Shown here: piece by piece, positions 56,553-64,000 of the stretch
How the letters are laid out: each line of letters begins with the position of its first letter
Numbering within the stretch: the stretch's first letter is position 1
NCBI GenBank assembly: GCA_015066085.1
Contig: SVPA01000002.1
Coordinates: 1 to 64,000, forward strand
Reading direction: 5' to 3'
Source of the DNA: Oscillospiraceae bacterium
GTDB taxonomy: Bacteria; Bacillota; Clostridia; Oscillospirales; Acutalibacteraceae
DNA length: 64,000 bases
Position numbers and translations under genes: made by a program
Notes under the pieces: model-generated
The model's input: only the letters and a program-made list of their open reading frames with translations
Told to the model about the DNA's origin: nothing
The model's database searches: none

Positions 56553-57851
56553 ATGTTAAATGAATCGGTTTTCAGAAATGTCGAATTGCCCTCTTTTGAA
56601 GGTCTTTCGTCGGACAAAACGACCGATGTTCTTATAATCGGCGCAGGAATTGCGGGAATACTGACGGCATATTTTCTTGACTCAGCAGGAGTAGATTATA
56701 TACTGGTCGAAAAGGATAGAATATGTTCTCACACAACGGGGAACACAACGGCAAAAATAACCCTTCAGCACGGGCTTATTTACAGTAAAATCTTAAAATC
56801 ATCAGGAAAAGAAGAGACACAAAAATACCTTTTAGCAAATAAAAAAGCCCTTGAAAATTATAGGGAACTTTGCAAAAATATTGACTGTGATTTTTCGGCA
56901 CAGGACAATTTTGTTTATTCGACTGTAAGCCGTAAAAAACTTGAGGACGAAATAAAAGCCCTTGAAATAATCGGTCAGCCTGCAGAGTTCTGTGAAAAAA
57001 TTCCGTTACCCGTAAAAACGGTTGGTGCGGTGTTCATCAGGGACCAGGCACAGTTTCACCCGCTTAAGTTTATAAAGGAAATCTCCAAAAATTTAAATAT
57101 TCTTGAAAACACCTTTGTAAAGGAAATAAGGGGCACAACGGCGATTTGTGAAAAGGGTAAAATAAAGGCGAAACGGGTTGTTGTTACTACCCATTTTCCC
57201 TTTATAAACAAACACGGGAGTTACTTTTTAAAACTCTATCAACACCGCAGTTATGAGATTGCCCTTAAAACGAGCGAGAAAATAAGCGGAATGTATGTTG
57301 ATGAGGATAAAAAGGGACTATCTTTCAGAATGGCGGATGACCTGTTTCTTCTCGGCGGCGGCGGTCACCGTACAGGCAAAAAGGGGGGAAGTTACAGCGA
57401 ACTTTTCGCCTTTGCAAAAGAAAACTATCCAAAAGCCGAAATACTGAACAAATGGGCGGCGCAGGACTGTATAAGCCTTGACTCAGTCCCTTATATCGGG
57501 CAGTATTCGGCGTCCACGCCCAACCTTTATGTTATAACAGGCTTTAATAAATGGGGAATGACCTCCTCTATGGTGGCGGCGGATATCCTCTGTTCGCTTT
57601 TAACCGAAAAAACCCCCGAATACGCCTCGGTCTTTTCCCCCTCAAGAAGCATCTTAAAACCGCAACTTGCCCTAAACGGGCTTGAAACGGGGCTTAATAT
57701 GCTTACCCCAACAACCAAACGCTGTTCTCATCTTGGCTGTGCGCTTAAGTGGAACAAGGCGGAGCATTCCTGGGACTGCGCTTGTCATGGCTCGCGTTTT
57801 ACGGAGAATGGCAAATGCCTTGACAACCCCGCAAATACCGATTTAAACTAA
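56553..57851 (+). CDS. FAD-dependent oxidoreductase with C-terminal Rieske domain
   Basis: A 432-aa protein. N-terminal DAO-type flavin fold: TDVLIIGAGIAGILTAYFLD, YILVEKDRICSHTTGNTTAK, and later LYVITGFNKWGMTSSMVAADIL. The C-terminus has a Rieske cluster site, CSHLGCALKWNKAEHSWDC with CACHGSRF, so the 2Fe-2S ligands C-H and C-H are present. The fusion resembles the YhfW-like family. It is a one-gene unit preceded by GGCGGTGG-type RBS. Electron donor and substrate unknown. Confidence 0.9.
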   Translation: MLNESVFRNVELPSFEGLSSDKTTDVLIIGAGIAGILTAYFLDSAGVDYILVEKDRICSHTTGNTTAKITLQHGLIYSKILKSSGKEETQKYLLANKKALENYRELCKNIDCDFSAQDNFVYSTVSRKKLEDEIKALEIIGQPAEFCEKIPLPVKTVGAVFIRDQAQFHPLKFIKEISKNLNILENTFVKEIRGTTAICEKGKIKAKRVVVTTHFPFINKHGSYFLKLYQHRSYEIALKTSEKISGMYVDEDKKGLSFRMADDLFLLGGGGHRTGKKGGSYSELFAFAKENYPKAEILNKWAAQDCISLDSVPYIGQYSASTPNLYVITGFNKWGMTSSMVAADILCSLLTEKTPEYASVFSPSRSILKPQLALNGLETGLNMLTPTTKRCSHLGCALKWNKAEHSWDCACHGSRFTENGKCLDNPANTDLN

Positions 57852-57911
57852 AACTCTGTTGACTTTTTTGTAGCCTATTTGTTATCATATAAAAAAACAA
57901 TAGGTGACTTT

Positions 57912-58715
57912 ATGAATATAATCGAAATTACAGACTTTAAAGCCAAAGAGTTAGACATATATGCAAGGCTAACCGAGGCGCAACTGCTTAATCATCATTT
58001 GCAAAAAGAAGGGCTTTTTATTGCCGAAAGTCCAAAGGTTATAATGAGAGCCCTTGAGGACGGTTATGAGCCGGTTTCTTTCCTTGCTGAAAAGTCAAAT
58101 ATGACCGGGGAAACCCTTGAGGTAATAGAAAAATGCGGTGATATACCCGTTTATACGGCGGAGTTTGATGTGCTTACAAATCTTACGGGTTATATGCTAA
58201 CCCGAGGAATGCTTTGTGCAATGAAGAGAAAACCTCTGATAGACCTTCAAGAACTACTCGATAAATGCGAAAGGGTAGTTGTTCTTGAAGATGTTATGAA
58301 TCCGACAAACCTCGGTGCAATTTTCCGCTCTGCCGCCGCTTTAGGCATGGAAGCCGTTCTTCTGACTCCCGGTTGCAGCAACCCTCTATACAGACGCTCC
58401 TCCCGTGTTAGTATGGGAACGGTTTTCCAGGTTCCTTGGACCCACCTTGAAGACGATTGGCAAATAAAACTTAAAGATGCAGGTTTTAAAACGGCGGCAA
58501 TGGCGTTAACCGATGAATCGGTTCCTATTGACCACCCCGACCTTATAAAAGAGAAAAAACTCGCAATCGTCCTTGGAACCGAGGGGGACGGACTAAAACC
58601 AACAACAATAGCAAATTGCGATTACACCGTAAAGATTCCAATGTCCAACGGTGTCGATTCGCTTAATGTTGCCGCTGCGGGCGCAGTAGCCTTCTGGCAA
58701 CTTTCGAAAAAATAA
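57912..58715 (+). CDS. TrmH/SpoU family RNA methyltransferase
   Basis: A 267-aa SPOUT methyltransferase. N-terminal substrate-binding part (LLNHHLQKEGLFIAESPKVI, typical of TrmH rRNA/tRNA ribose methylases) then the SPOUT domain: VVVLEDVMNPTNLGAIFRSA, LAIVLGTEGDGLKPTTIANC and KIPMSNGVDSLNVAAAGAVA, the three conserved motifs. It methylates a 2'-OH in tRNA or rRNA; the exact site is unknown. I use ATG 57912; the track start is 11 codons longer. Confidence 0.92.
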   Translation: MNIIEITDFKAKELDIYARLTEAQLLNHHLQKEGLFIAESPKVIMRALEDGYEPVSFLAEKSNMTGETLEVIEKCGDIPVYTAEFDVLTNLTGYMLTRGMLCAMKRKPLIDLQELLDKCERVVVLEDVMNPTNLGAIFRSAAALGMEAVLLTPGCSNPLYRRSSRVSMGTVFQVPWTHLEDDWQIKLKDAGFKTAAMALTDESVPIDHPDLIKEKKLAIVLGTEGDGLKPTTIANCDYTVKIPMSNGVDSLNVAAAGAVAFWQLSKK

Positions 58716-58747
58716 AAGAGAGCCTAAGGGCTCTCTTTATTTTTTTG
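58714..58747. terminator. Terminator after the TrmH gene
   Basis: AAAGAGAGCC-TAAG-GGCTCTCTTT with T-runs on both strands. It also overlaps the stop of the converging 58737-59114 gene. Confidence 0.9.
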
Positions 58748-59114
58748 GATATCTTTCTTTTTTTACAAAGATTGTGTCTTTTGGATATGTTTCAAAGGTT
58801 TGATAAGGCATATTCTCAATTCTGTTGTCAACAACTATAAACTGCTCCTCTTCAAAGTCGGGTTCATCAACATGTACGCGTTTATGGGTCGTTTTATAGC
58901 GTCTTTCTATACTACTGTAGCGGCGTTTTTTTCTTTTTAAGTGTTTAATTCTTAATAAAACAAGACACCCCAGAGAAAGGGCTAATAAAATCCATCCTAT
59001 AATAGTAAGAACGCTTCCCAGTCCGTCGGTAATTGTATAACCAAAAAAGAAAAAAACAAAAGAAGCGAAAAAACAAACCGAACCGATAGCGTTAAAATTA
59101 TATTTGCGTAGCAT
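58737..59114 (-). CDS. Small two-helix membrane protein
   Basis: A 125-aa protein with two membrane helices (about 8-28 and 33-53), then a basic segment (RIKHLKRKKRRYSSIERRYK) and an acidic, soluble tail with DEPDFEEEQFIVVDNRIENM. I do not recognise a family. It is a single gene bounded by a terminator and followed upstream by about 100 bases with no clear promoter. Confidence 0.6.
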   Translation of the reverse strand: MLRKYNFNAIGSVCFFASFVFFFFGYTITDGLGSVLTIIGWILLALSLGCLVLLRIKHLKRKKRRYSSIERRYKTTHKRVHVDEPDFEEEQFIVVDNRIENMPYQTFETYPKDTIFVKKERYPKK

Positions 59115-59214
59115 TGCCTTTAATTACTCCAACCAAATGAAATATTCGTGTTAAATCAGGGGAAATCCCTACATGTCATTATATCACAGCAAAATTTGAA
59201 ATTCAAGGCTAAAA

Positions 59215-59796
59215 TTAGCCATTTTTGAGTTCTTTTACTGAGGAAAAACTAATCTGAGGACCTTCAATATATTTTATAATCTCCTCGGTATCTTCCGATA
59301 CAAGATAAAGTTTACGGCAATTATCTTTTATAAAGCCTTTTTCAATAGCACCGTCAACCGCTTTTTGCATATCGTTATAAAAACCCATAATGTTATAAAC
59401 GGCAATCGGTTTTGTGTGACGGCAAAGTTGTTTTAATGTCAGAATTTCAAAATATTCTTCATAGGTTCCAATACCGCCGGGGGTAACAATAAATGCTTCG
59501 GCAGCATCTTCCATAATCTGCTTTCTTTCCCTCATGGTATCAGGGGTAAAAACCTGGTCGCAAAAATCGCAAAGTTCTTCAACTTCGGACTCGAAAAAGA
59601 ATTTAGGGATAACCCCGATAATGTGTCCTCTGCCTTTCTTAAAACCTCTTGCGGCGGCGCCCATAAGACCGCCTGCGCCTCCCCCGAAAACAAGGGAATG
59701 ACCCTTCTCTGCAAGGTGGCAGCACAGGTCTTCAACCCTTTTTATATATTCAGGGTCAATAGAAGATGAAGCCGCTCCGTATACACAAATTCTCAT
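59215..59796 (-). CDS. LOG-family (lysine decarboxylase-like) protein
   Basis: A 193-aa Rossmann protein of the LOG family (TIGR00730). Seen: MRICVYGAASSSIDPEYIKR, LVFGGGAGGLMGAAARGFKK and IVTPGGIGTYEEYFEILTLK (PGGxGTxxE). Enzymes with this motif release cytokinin-type adenines from their ribotides or act as nucleotide pyrophosphohydrolases; the bacterial substrate is not known. Start at ATG 59796 with GGAGG; the track start is a GTG three codons earlier. Confidence 0.9.
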   Translation of the reverse strand: MRICVYGAASSSIDPEYIKRVEDLCCHLAEKGHSLVFGGGAGGLMGAAARGFKKGRGHIIGVIPKFFFESEVEELCDFCDQVFTPDTMRERKQIMEDAAEAFIVTPGGIGTYEEYFEILTLKQLCRHTKPIAVYNIMGFYNDMQKAVDGAIEKGFIKDNCRKLYLVSEDTEEIIKYIEGPQISFSSVKELKNG

Positions 59797-59857
59797 ACAA
59801 TGCACCTCCGATGCAATCTTTATTATATGGATAATGTGTGACTAATATAACACGGGT

Positions 59858-60838
59858 TTAATGATTATCAAGAAGTGCCTTATAGAATTCCGAATAGTCG
59901 GTTCGGTTATCGTTTGTAAATTCAATAGCCTCTCTCGGATGTCGGTTTAAAAGCCCTGTAAACATATACTGCAGGTCATATCCCCAGTGAACGCCTTGTT
60001 CTCGGAGTACAGGCATATGTTTTTCAATAAATTTAAGAAGATGATAGATATTGTATTTTGGATTTTTAAGAAAACCAACAAGCAGTTCGATTGAGCAGTT
60101 TCCTGCCCCTCTGCCAATGCCCTGCATAGTAGCGTCCATAAAGGACAAACCGTATGACATGGTTTCAATAGTATTTGCAAACGCAAGATTCTGATTGTTG
60201 TGAGCGTGAAAACCGATTTGTTTTCCCGTTCCTTCTACCGCCGCAATGTATTTTTTAGCAAGTTCCGAAGCGTTTTCGGGGTAGAGTGAGCCATAACTGT
60301 CAACAAGATAAATTACGTCAACGCTTGACTTTGCCAACATTTCGAGCGCCTGCATAAGTTGGTCGTTGTTTACCTGGGATACCGCCATTATGTTACAGGC
60401 GGTTTCATATCCTAAAGAATGAAAATGTTCAACCATTTCAATTCCCGCAGGAATCTGATGAATATAACAGGCAACCCGCACCATATCTATAACGCTTTCG
60501 CTTTTGGGAAGAAAATCTGTCTTATAGTCGCATCTGCCAACATCTGCCATAACCGAAATCTTCATATCCGAATGATTTTCGCCTACAATCGCACGAATGT
60601 CTTCTTCCTTGCAGAATTTCCACTTTCCGTATTTGGTTTCGTCAAACATTGATTTACTGGCTTTATAGCCGAATTCCATATAATCAATTCCCGATTTTAC
60701 ATTTGCTCTGTAAAGGTCGGAAACAAACTCGTCTGAAAAATCGAAATTATTGCAAAGTCCGCCGTCACGGATGGTTGCGTCAAGAACCTTAATGTCCTGT
60801 CTGACATCCATCAGGTTTCCTTTTCTTGGCATAGTCAT
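59858..60838 (-). CDS. HMGL-like aldolase-domain protein
   Basis: A 326-aa TIM-barrel protein with the HMG-CoA lyase-like/4-hydroxy-2-oxovalerate aldolase pattern: VLDATIRDGGLCNNFDFSDE, DVIYLVDSYGSLYPENASEL and GFHAHNNQNLAFANTIETMS, with the metal-binding Asp and His residues. Relatives cleave pyruvate from hydroxyacids; members in other gene clusters act in nucleotide-sugar or amino-acid pathways. Here it is a separate gene between LOG and PAP2 genes. ATG 60838 has AAGGAG. Confidence 0.88.
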   Translation of the reverse strand: MTMPRKGNLMDVRQDIKVLDATIRDGGLCNNFDFSDEFVSDLYRANVKSGIDYMEFGYKASKSMFDETKYGKWKFCKEEDIRAIVGENHSDMKISVMADVGRCDYKTDFLPKSESVIDMVRVACYIHQIPAGIEMVEHFHSLGYETACNIMAVSQVNNDQLMQALEMLAKSSVDVIYLVDSYGSLYPENASELAKKYIAAVEGTGKQIGFHAHNNQNLAFANTIETMSYGLSFMDATMQGIGRGAGNCSIELLVGFLKNPKYNIYHLLKFIEKHMPVLREQGVHWGYDLQYMFTGLLNRHPREAIEFTNDNRTDYSEFYKALLDNH

Positions 60839-60850
60839 ATATAAAACTCC

Positions 60851-61723
60851 TTAGAATTTACACTTTTTAAAAATATAGGGGTATAAACCGAACAAGATAA
60901 ATACAAAAGCGAGATACTTTAAAGCGTCTGAAACAAATATTAACTGAACATACTCTTTCGGGTCAATTAGGTCGATTGCACATTTAACAACAAGAGCAAG
61001 TAAAAGGCCCGTAATAACTCGAAGCGCCTTTTTCCACCAAACAATATTATAGTCAATAGGCGCAAATTTTTCTTCAAATTTAACCGCTAAAACAATTCCC
61101 CAGAACATACCGTAAAACTTGTAAAGGTCGGCAAAGAGAGGGTCGTCGCTGAAGACAAATAAAACAACGAACGGGGTAAGGCAAAGAATTGTCATCAGAA
61201 AAAGACGCTGTTTGTTTTCGAAAAGGTCGTAAATAAAGTTGCCTACAAAAGCCCAGAAAACGCCAAGAGTAACCCCCACAAAAACATCGGTAGGGTAGTG
61301 CGCTCCAAGAAAAACTCTGGAAAAAGCAACAAGAAATATAACAAAACCAATTAAAACCCAAAACAAAGGCTTTTTAATGTGACTGGCCAAAACCGTGCCC
61401 CAGGTTGAAACATTTTGAGTGTGTCCGCTTGGAAAAGAATATCCCGTTGCGGTCTGCGGTCTGACGCAAGAAACCTTTCCGCTTTCCCACGGCCGTTCAA
61501 TTCTGACGCAGTTTTTAATAATACTGTTAATGGAAAGGGAGGTGGCGGTAACGAAGAAAACTCTTTGAGCAAGACGCTTGTCAAAAGCGAACCAAAGAAC
61601 TGCCAAAAGAATCATCATAGGTACATCTTCGCCAATAAAGGTAACAAACTCAAAAAAGGCATTCAGAAAATCGTTTCTGAAGCCCTCTAAAAATCTTAAA
61701 ATGTCGGTTTCAAAAGCAAACAT
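60851..61723 (-). CDS. PAP2-family membrane phosphatase
   Basis: A 290-aa membrane protein with about six helices. PAP2 motifs: KNCVRIERPW (motif 1, K..RP), GYSFPSGHTQNVSTWG (motif 2, SGH) and SRVFLGAHYPTDVFVG (motif 3, SR..H..D). It dephosphorylates lipid or undecaprenyl phosphates outside the membrane. It precedes the aldolase-like gene in the same direction with 12 bases between. Confidence 0.92.
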   Translation of the reverse strand: MFAFETDILRFLEGFRNDFLNAFFEFVTFIGEDVPMMILLAVLWFAFDKRLAQRVFFVTATSLSINSIIKNCVRIERPWESGKVSCVRPQTATGYSFPSGHTQNVSTWGTVLASHIKKPLFWVLIGFVIFLVAFSRVFLGAHYPTDVFVGVTLGVFWAFVGNFIYDLFENKQRLFLMTILCLTPFVVLFVFSDDPLFADLYKFYGMFWGIVLAVKFEEKFAPIDYNIVWWKKALRVITGLLLALVVKCAIDLIDPKEYVQLIFVSDALKYLAFVFILFGLYPYIFKKCKF

Positions 61724-61861
61724 AATGCTTTCCTCACATTACTAATTATAAGCGGTACATTTTGCCGAAAAACCTCGAAAAAACATCTGTACAGTATTGT
61801 AACACTTTTTAAGGTAAAATACAATAAGAAAAATAAAAACCACCTAGTGTTCTTAAAAGGT

Positions 61862-61937
<76 letters not shown>

Positions 61938-62069
61938 GTAAGTTAAGAAACACTAAGTGATTTATTTGAAAAACAATTTCGGAAAAGATATCCTCTAAAC
62001 CGATGTTGATAATATACCACATAAGAAGAAGAAAATCAAGAACAAAATTATTTTTTTGCTAATTTCTTC

Positions 62070-62097
62070 TTGACTTTAATAAAAATTGGTATATAAT
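62070..62097 (+). promoter_or_regulatory. Promoter of tRNA-Gln
   Basis: TTGACT (62070-62075) and TATAAT (62092-62097), spacer 16 bp, 13 bases before the tRNA. Confidence 0.82.
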
Positions 62098-62110
62098 AAT
62101 ATCGTTGCAT

Positions 62111-62185
62111 TGGGGCATCGCCAAGCGGTAAGGCAACGGACTCTGACTCCGTCATTCCTAGGTTCGAATCCTAGTGCCCCAGCCA
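62111..62185 (+). tRNA. tRNA-Gln (anticodon CTG)
   Basis: Acceptor arms TGGGGCA and TGCCCCA, anticodon stem ACGGA/TCCGT with loop CTCTGAC (anticodon CTG), T-loop GTTCGAATC, encoded CCA. Length 75 nt. Directly after the CCA begins the hairpin-array element, and the normal terminator of the tRNA lies 275 bp further on, so the element appears to have been inserted between tRNA and terminator. Confidence 0.95.
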
Positions 62186-62460
62186 AGAAAAACGACAAGT
62201 TTCGACAGAAACTTGTCGTTTTTCAATGATATCCGTTCTTCCGAGAACGGATGATATATCTTCGATATGATATCCACCTTCGGTGGACGATATATGCCTG
62301 CGGCATATGAAGGAACGGATATTATATCATACTTGCGAAGCAAGTATATCACTCGGCAACGCCGTATATCATATCGTGCAAGCGATATATCATTATTTAT
62401 GCAAGAGTTCGAATTCATACGCAATAATACCGAAAATATCTTTTTTGTAGCCCCCAGCCA
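62186..62460 (+). repeat. tRNA-associated hairpin-array element, copy at tRNA-Gln
   Basis: Directly after the tRNA CCA: a 38-nt hairpin (62187-62224, arms GAAAAACGACAAGTTTC, loop GACA) nearly identical to that after tRNA-Leu. An array of about seven short hairpins follows (CGTTCTTCCGAGAACG, CCACCTTCGGTGG, ATGCCTGCGGCAT, ACTTGCGAAGCAAGT, CGGCAACGCCG), joined by GATATAT in the left half and ATATCAT in the right half. Then comes the end module 62401-62449 and a copy of the tRNA end (CCCCCAGCCA, 62451-62460). No ORF is supported. Confidence 0.85.
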
Positions 62461-62498
62461 AAAAAACAAAAGCCAACCGTCGCGGTTGGCTTTTGTTT
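62461..62498 (+). terminator. Displaced terminator of tRNA-Gln
   Basis: AAAACAAAAGCCAACC-GTCG-CGGTTGGCTTTTG followed by TTTTTT. It follows the second copy of the tRNA end, so it is best read as the original tRNA terminator pushed 275 bp downstream by the element. Confidence 0.88.
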
Positions 62499-62601
62499 TT
62501 TGTTTGTGGCGTTAATCGGAGGCGAATCGTTTTGCCAAAGGCAAAACGGTCGTCGAAGCAGTCCGAAACGCGCGTTAGCGTTTTGCGGTCATTATGTTGT
62601 A
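62499..62601. other. Short spacer with hairpins before rnhA
   Basis: No gene. Two more short palindromes (CGTTTTGCCAAAGGCAAAACG and AAACGCGCGTTAGCGTTT) lie here, similar in style to the array but without its linkers. They may terminate the converging rnhA transcript. Confidence 0.5.
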
Positions 62602-63048
62602 TTATTTTTCCTGTAAATTTTTATAATAAGATACTGCAAGGGTGTCACAACGCTCGTTTTCCGGGTGCCCTGCGTGTCCTTTAACCCAACAAAACTCAAC
62701 CTCGTGAACTTCGAGTAAGGGCAGCAGTTTCTCCCATAAATCAACATTAAGCGCGGGTTTCTTGTCAGCCTTTTTCCAACCGTTTTTCTGCCAGGAATAA
62801 ACCCATTTTTGAAGAACGGCATCACAAACATACTTTGAGTCGGTCGTGAGCCTTACCTTGCAAGGCTCTTTAAGTGCCGAAAGCGCCTCAATAACGGCGG
62901 TCAGTTCCATTCGGTTGTTTGTAGTGTCCTTTTCTCCGCCGAAAAGTTCCTTTTCTTTTCCGCCAAAGCGAAGCACCGCGCCCCACCCGCCCGGGCCGGG
63001 GTTTCCCGAACAGGCGCCGTCAGTAAAAATTTCAACAAACTTTTTCAT
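62602..63048 (-). CDS. rnhA: Ribonuclease HI
   Basis: Removes RNA from RNA-DNA hybrids. Seen: [20 protein letters not shown] with the first catalytic Asp, [18 protein letters not shown] with the Glu, [12 protein letters not shown] with the second Asp, and [19 protein letters not shown] with His and the last Asp. At 148 aa it is full length. It starts three bases from the lexA stop and shares its operon. Confidence 0.96.
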   Translation of the reverse strand: MKKFVEIFTDGACSGNPGPGGWGAVLRFGGKEKELFGGEKDTTNNRMELTAVIEALSALKEPCKVRLTTDSKYVCDAVLQKWVYSWQKNGWKKADKKPALNVDLWEKLLPLLEVHEVEFCWVKGHAGHPENERCDTLAVSYYKNLQEK

Positions 63049-63050
63049 AA

Positions 63051-63638
63051 TCAGTACTTCCTGTAACTTCCGATAACTTTACCCAGTATCGAAGGATTTT
63101 CGGGATAAATCGGGTCAAAGTCGGGATTTTCGGGCATAAATATTATCTGTTTATCCCTTATAACAAGGCGTTTAACGGTAGCCTCGTCGCCGTCCATACC
63201 AATTATAATATCCCCGTTTTTAGAAACGGCGTCTTTATCGGCAATAACAATATCTCCGTCCAATATGCCGACATCCTTCATACTGTACCCCACAACCTTA
63301 AGAGCAAAAAGCCCTTCGGCGCTTGAGGTAGCGTAAGGGATATAGTCCTCAATTTCGTGAACCGCAAGAATCGGCTGACCTGCCGTAACTCTGCCGATAA
63401 CGGGAATTTGTGCGGTAGAAGAAGCCCCCGCAATTCTTATTGAACGGGAATATCTGGGGTCACGCTCAATATACCCGTTTTCCTCTAAAACATTCAAAAT
63501 TGCATGTACCGTAGAGGTAGATTTTATCCCCGTATCTTTACAGATTTCTCTGACAGAGGGGGGAACTCCGTTTGCAAGAGTTTTAACAAGAAAGTTATAA
63601 ACCTTAAGTTGTTTTTCGGTAAGTTGGGGCCTTGACAA
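63051..63638 (-). CDS. lexA: LexA repressor
   Basis: SOS repressor that cleaves itself with RecA filaments. Winged helix [39 protein letters not shown]; cleavage site VTAGQPI (Ala-Gly); catalytic Ser in [11 protein letters not shown] and Lys in EATVKRLV. I choose TTG 63638 because GGAGGAG lies six bases upstream; the track ATGs lie in the promoter -10/transcript start region and have no RBS. Length is then 195 aa. Two CGAAC-type boxes upstream suggest autoregulation. rnhA follows. Confidence 0.93.
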   Translation of the reverse strand: MSRPQLTEKQLKVYNFLVKTLANGVPPSVREICKDTGIKSTSTVHAILNVLEENGYIERDPRYSRSIRIAGASSTAQIPVIGRVTAGQPILAVHEIEDYIPYATSSAEGLFALKVVGYSMKDVGILDGDIVIADKDAVSKNGDIIIGMDGDEATVKRLVIRDKQIIFMPENPDFDPIYPENPSILGKVIGSYRKY

Positions 63639-63654
63639 AGAGGACTCCTCCAAT

Positions 63655-63694
63655 CGAACAAATATTCTTTTCATATAATAGCACAAATGTTCGC
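63655..63694. promoter_or_regulatory. Two LexA (SOS) boxes
   Basis: On the minus strand GCGAACATTTGTGC (63681-63694) lies in the promoter spacer and AGAATATTTGTTCG (63655-63668) just after the start site. Both fit the Firmicutes box CGAACnnnnGTTCG with two or three mismatches. They would give autorepression. Confidence 0.78.
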
Positions 63695-63703
63695 CTTTTG
63701 CAA
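63675..63703 (-). promoter_or_regulatory. Promoter of lexA
   Basis: On the minus strand TTGCAA (63698-63703), 17-bp spacer filled by a LexA box, and TATTAT (63675-63680). The start would be near 63668, which supports the downstream TTG start codon. Confidence 0.82.
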
Positions 63704-63707
63704 CAAA

Positions 63708-63744
63708 AAAGATGTATTGACAAATTTCTTGTCAATACATCTTT
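63708..63744 (-). terminator. Terminator of the last gene in the window
   Basis: AAAGATGTATTGACAA-GAAAT-TTGTCAATACATCTTT on the minus strand is followed by TTTGTTG. It ends the 63752-64000 transcript before lexA. Confidence 0.88.
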
Positions 63745-63751
63745 AAAAATT

Positions 63752-64000
63752 CTACTCAAGATAATTGTGCGTTGTACAATAATCGCCGGCGTATGCTATA
63801 TTAAAGCATCCGTAAGCGTCACAATATTTATAGTAGGAAGTCTCTGTATGCGTTGAGCAATATTCACCAGAGGCATAATTAAAACAACCGTCTTTTTGAC
63901 AAATATCGTTATTGTTACGATAACCTATAGCATCGAATTCGCCAAGGGTAACGGTACGGCCTTCTTTATCTATTACTATCATGTTTTTATTTGTGTTCAT
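63752..64000 (-). CDS. Cysteine-rich small protein (possibly partial)
   Basis: An 82-aa reading with two similar cysteine/histidine units (CQKDGCFNYASGEYCSTHT and CDAYGCFNIAYAGDYCTTHN), which probably bind two zincs, after a 30-residue start with IVIDKEGRTVTLGEFDAIGY. The ATG at 64000 is the very last codon of the window, so the gene may begin further upstream outside it. I do not know the family. Confidence 0.6.
   Translation of the reverse strand: MNTNKNMIVIDKEGRTVTLGEFDAIGYRNNNDICQKDGCFNYASGEYCSTHTETSYYKYCDAYGCFNIAYAGDYCTTHNYLE

Noticed and set aside
63652-63686. lexA start at the ORF-track ATG codons
   Set aside because: These codons overlap the -10 box and the start of transcription and lack an RBS; the TTG at 63638 fits better.

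Overview
The window is an AT-rich chromosomal segment of a spore-forming, low-GC Clostridia-type Firmicute, probably a gut lineage near the Ruminococcaceae/Oscillospiraceae (inference). Supporting signs are the rpmH-rnpA-yidD-yidC-jag operon, the SRP RNA-dnaX-ybaB-recR block, a YtvI-type sporulation protein, SipW/TasA-type secretion genes, DegV/DUF3842, tandem M42 peptidases, many zinc-ribbon membrane proteins and a Firmicutes-type LexA. Genes are dense, short operons point both ways, and most converging pairs end in clear hairpin terminators.

Layout. 0-6 kb: zinc-ribbon protein, GDPD, serC, then a small phage/ICE-like switch (XRE repressor plus ImmA peptidase, diverging from a zinc-ribbon gene and a sigma-like gene across a repeated-operator promoter), DUF3842 and DegV. 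6-13 kb: a 2080-residue sortase-anchored VWA/isopeptide pilin-type protein with a structured leader, then non-coding repeat elements ending in tRNA-Leu. 13-19 kb: zinc-ribbon sensor-like protein, lysC-hom-ACT operon, YtvI. 19-28 kb: a surface-fibre region read leftward: TetR, SipW signal peptidase, two small TasA-like proteins, two TasA-like/beta-helix fusions, two tiny membrane proteins and a second sortase-anchored pilin-type protein, with three copies of one two-hairpin intergenic RNA motif. A Tn916-like KTR/XRE pair follows. 28-43 kb is mostly housekeeping: tRNA-Leu, ruvX, nth, tcdA, zinc-ribbon/RING membrane proteins, SRP RNA, dnaX, recR. 43-46 kb: rpmH operon and RNase P RNA. 47-64 kb: ABC exporter, Met gamma-lyase-like enzyme, M42 peptidases, murD, ferritin-like and Rieske proteins, LOG, PAP2, tRNA-Ala, tRNA-Gln, rnhA and lexA.

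The most unusual signal is non-coding. A compact element of about 260-275 bp lies next to the 3' ends of tRNA-Leu and tRNA-Gln. In both it has the same orientation and order: a near-identical 36-nt hairpin, an array of short hairpins with different stems joined by a repeated linker, and a conserved end module. It is bordered by copies of the tRNA 3' end. A related hairpin array, with a 93-bp duplication, lies directly downstream of RNase P RNA. I do not recognise this element from any catalogue I know, but no search was possible.

The second theme is the cell surface: SipW would process the TasA-like subunits, two of which carry large beta-helix-type domains, while the two cell-wall-anchored pilin-type proteins need a sortase that is not encoded in this window.
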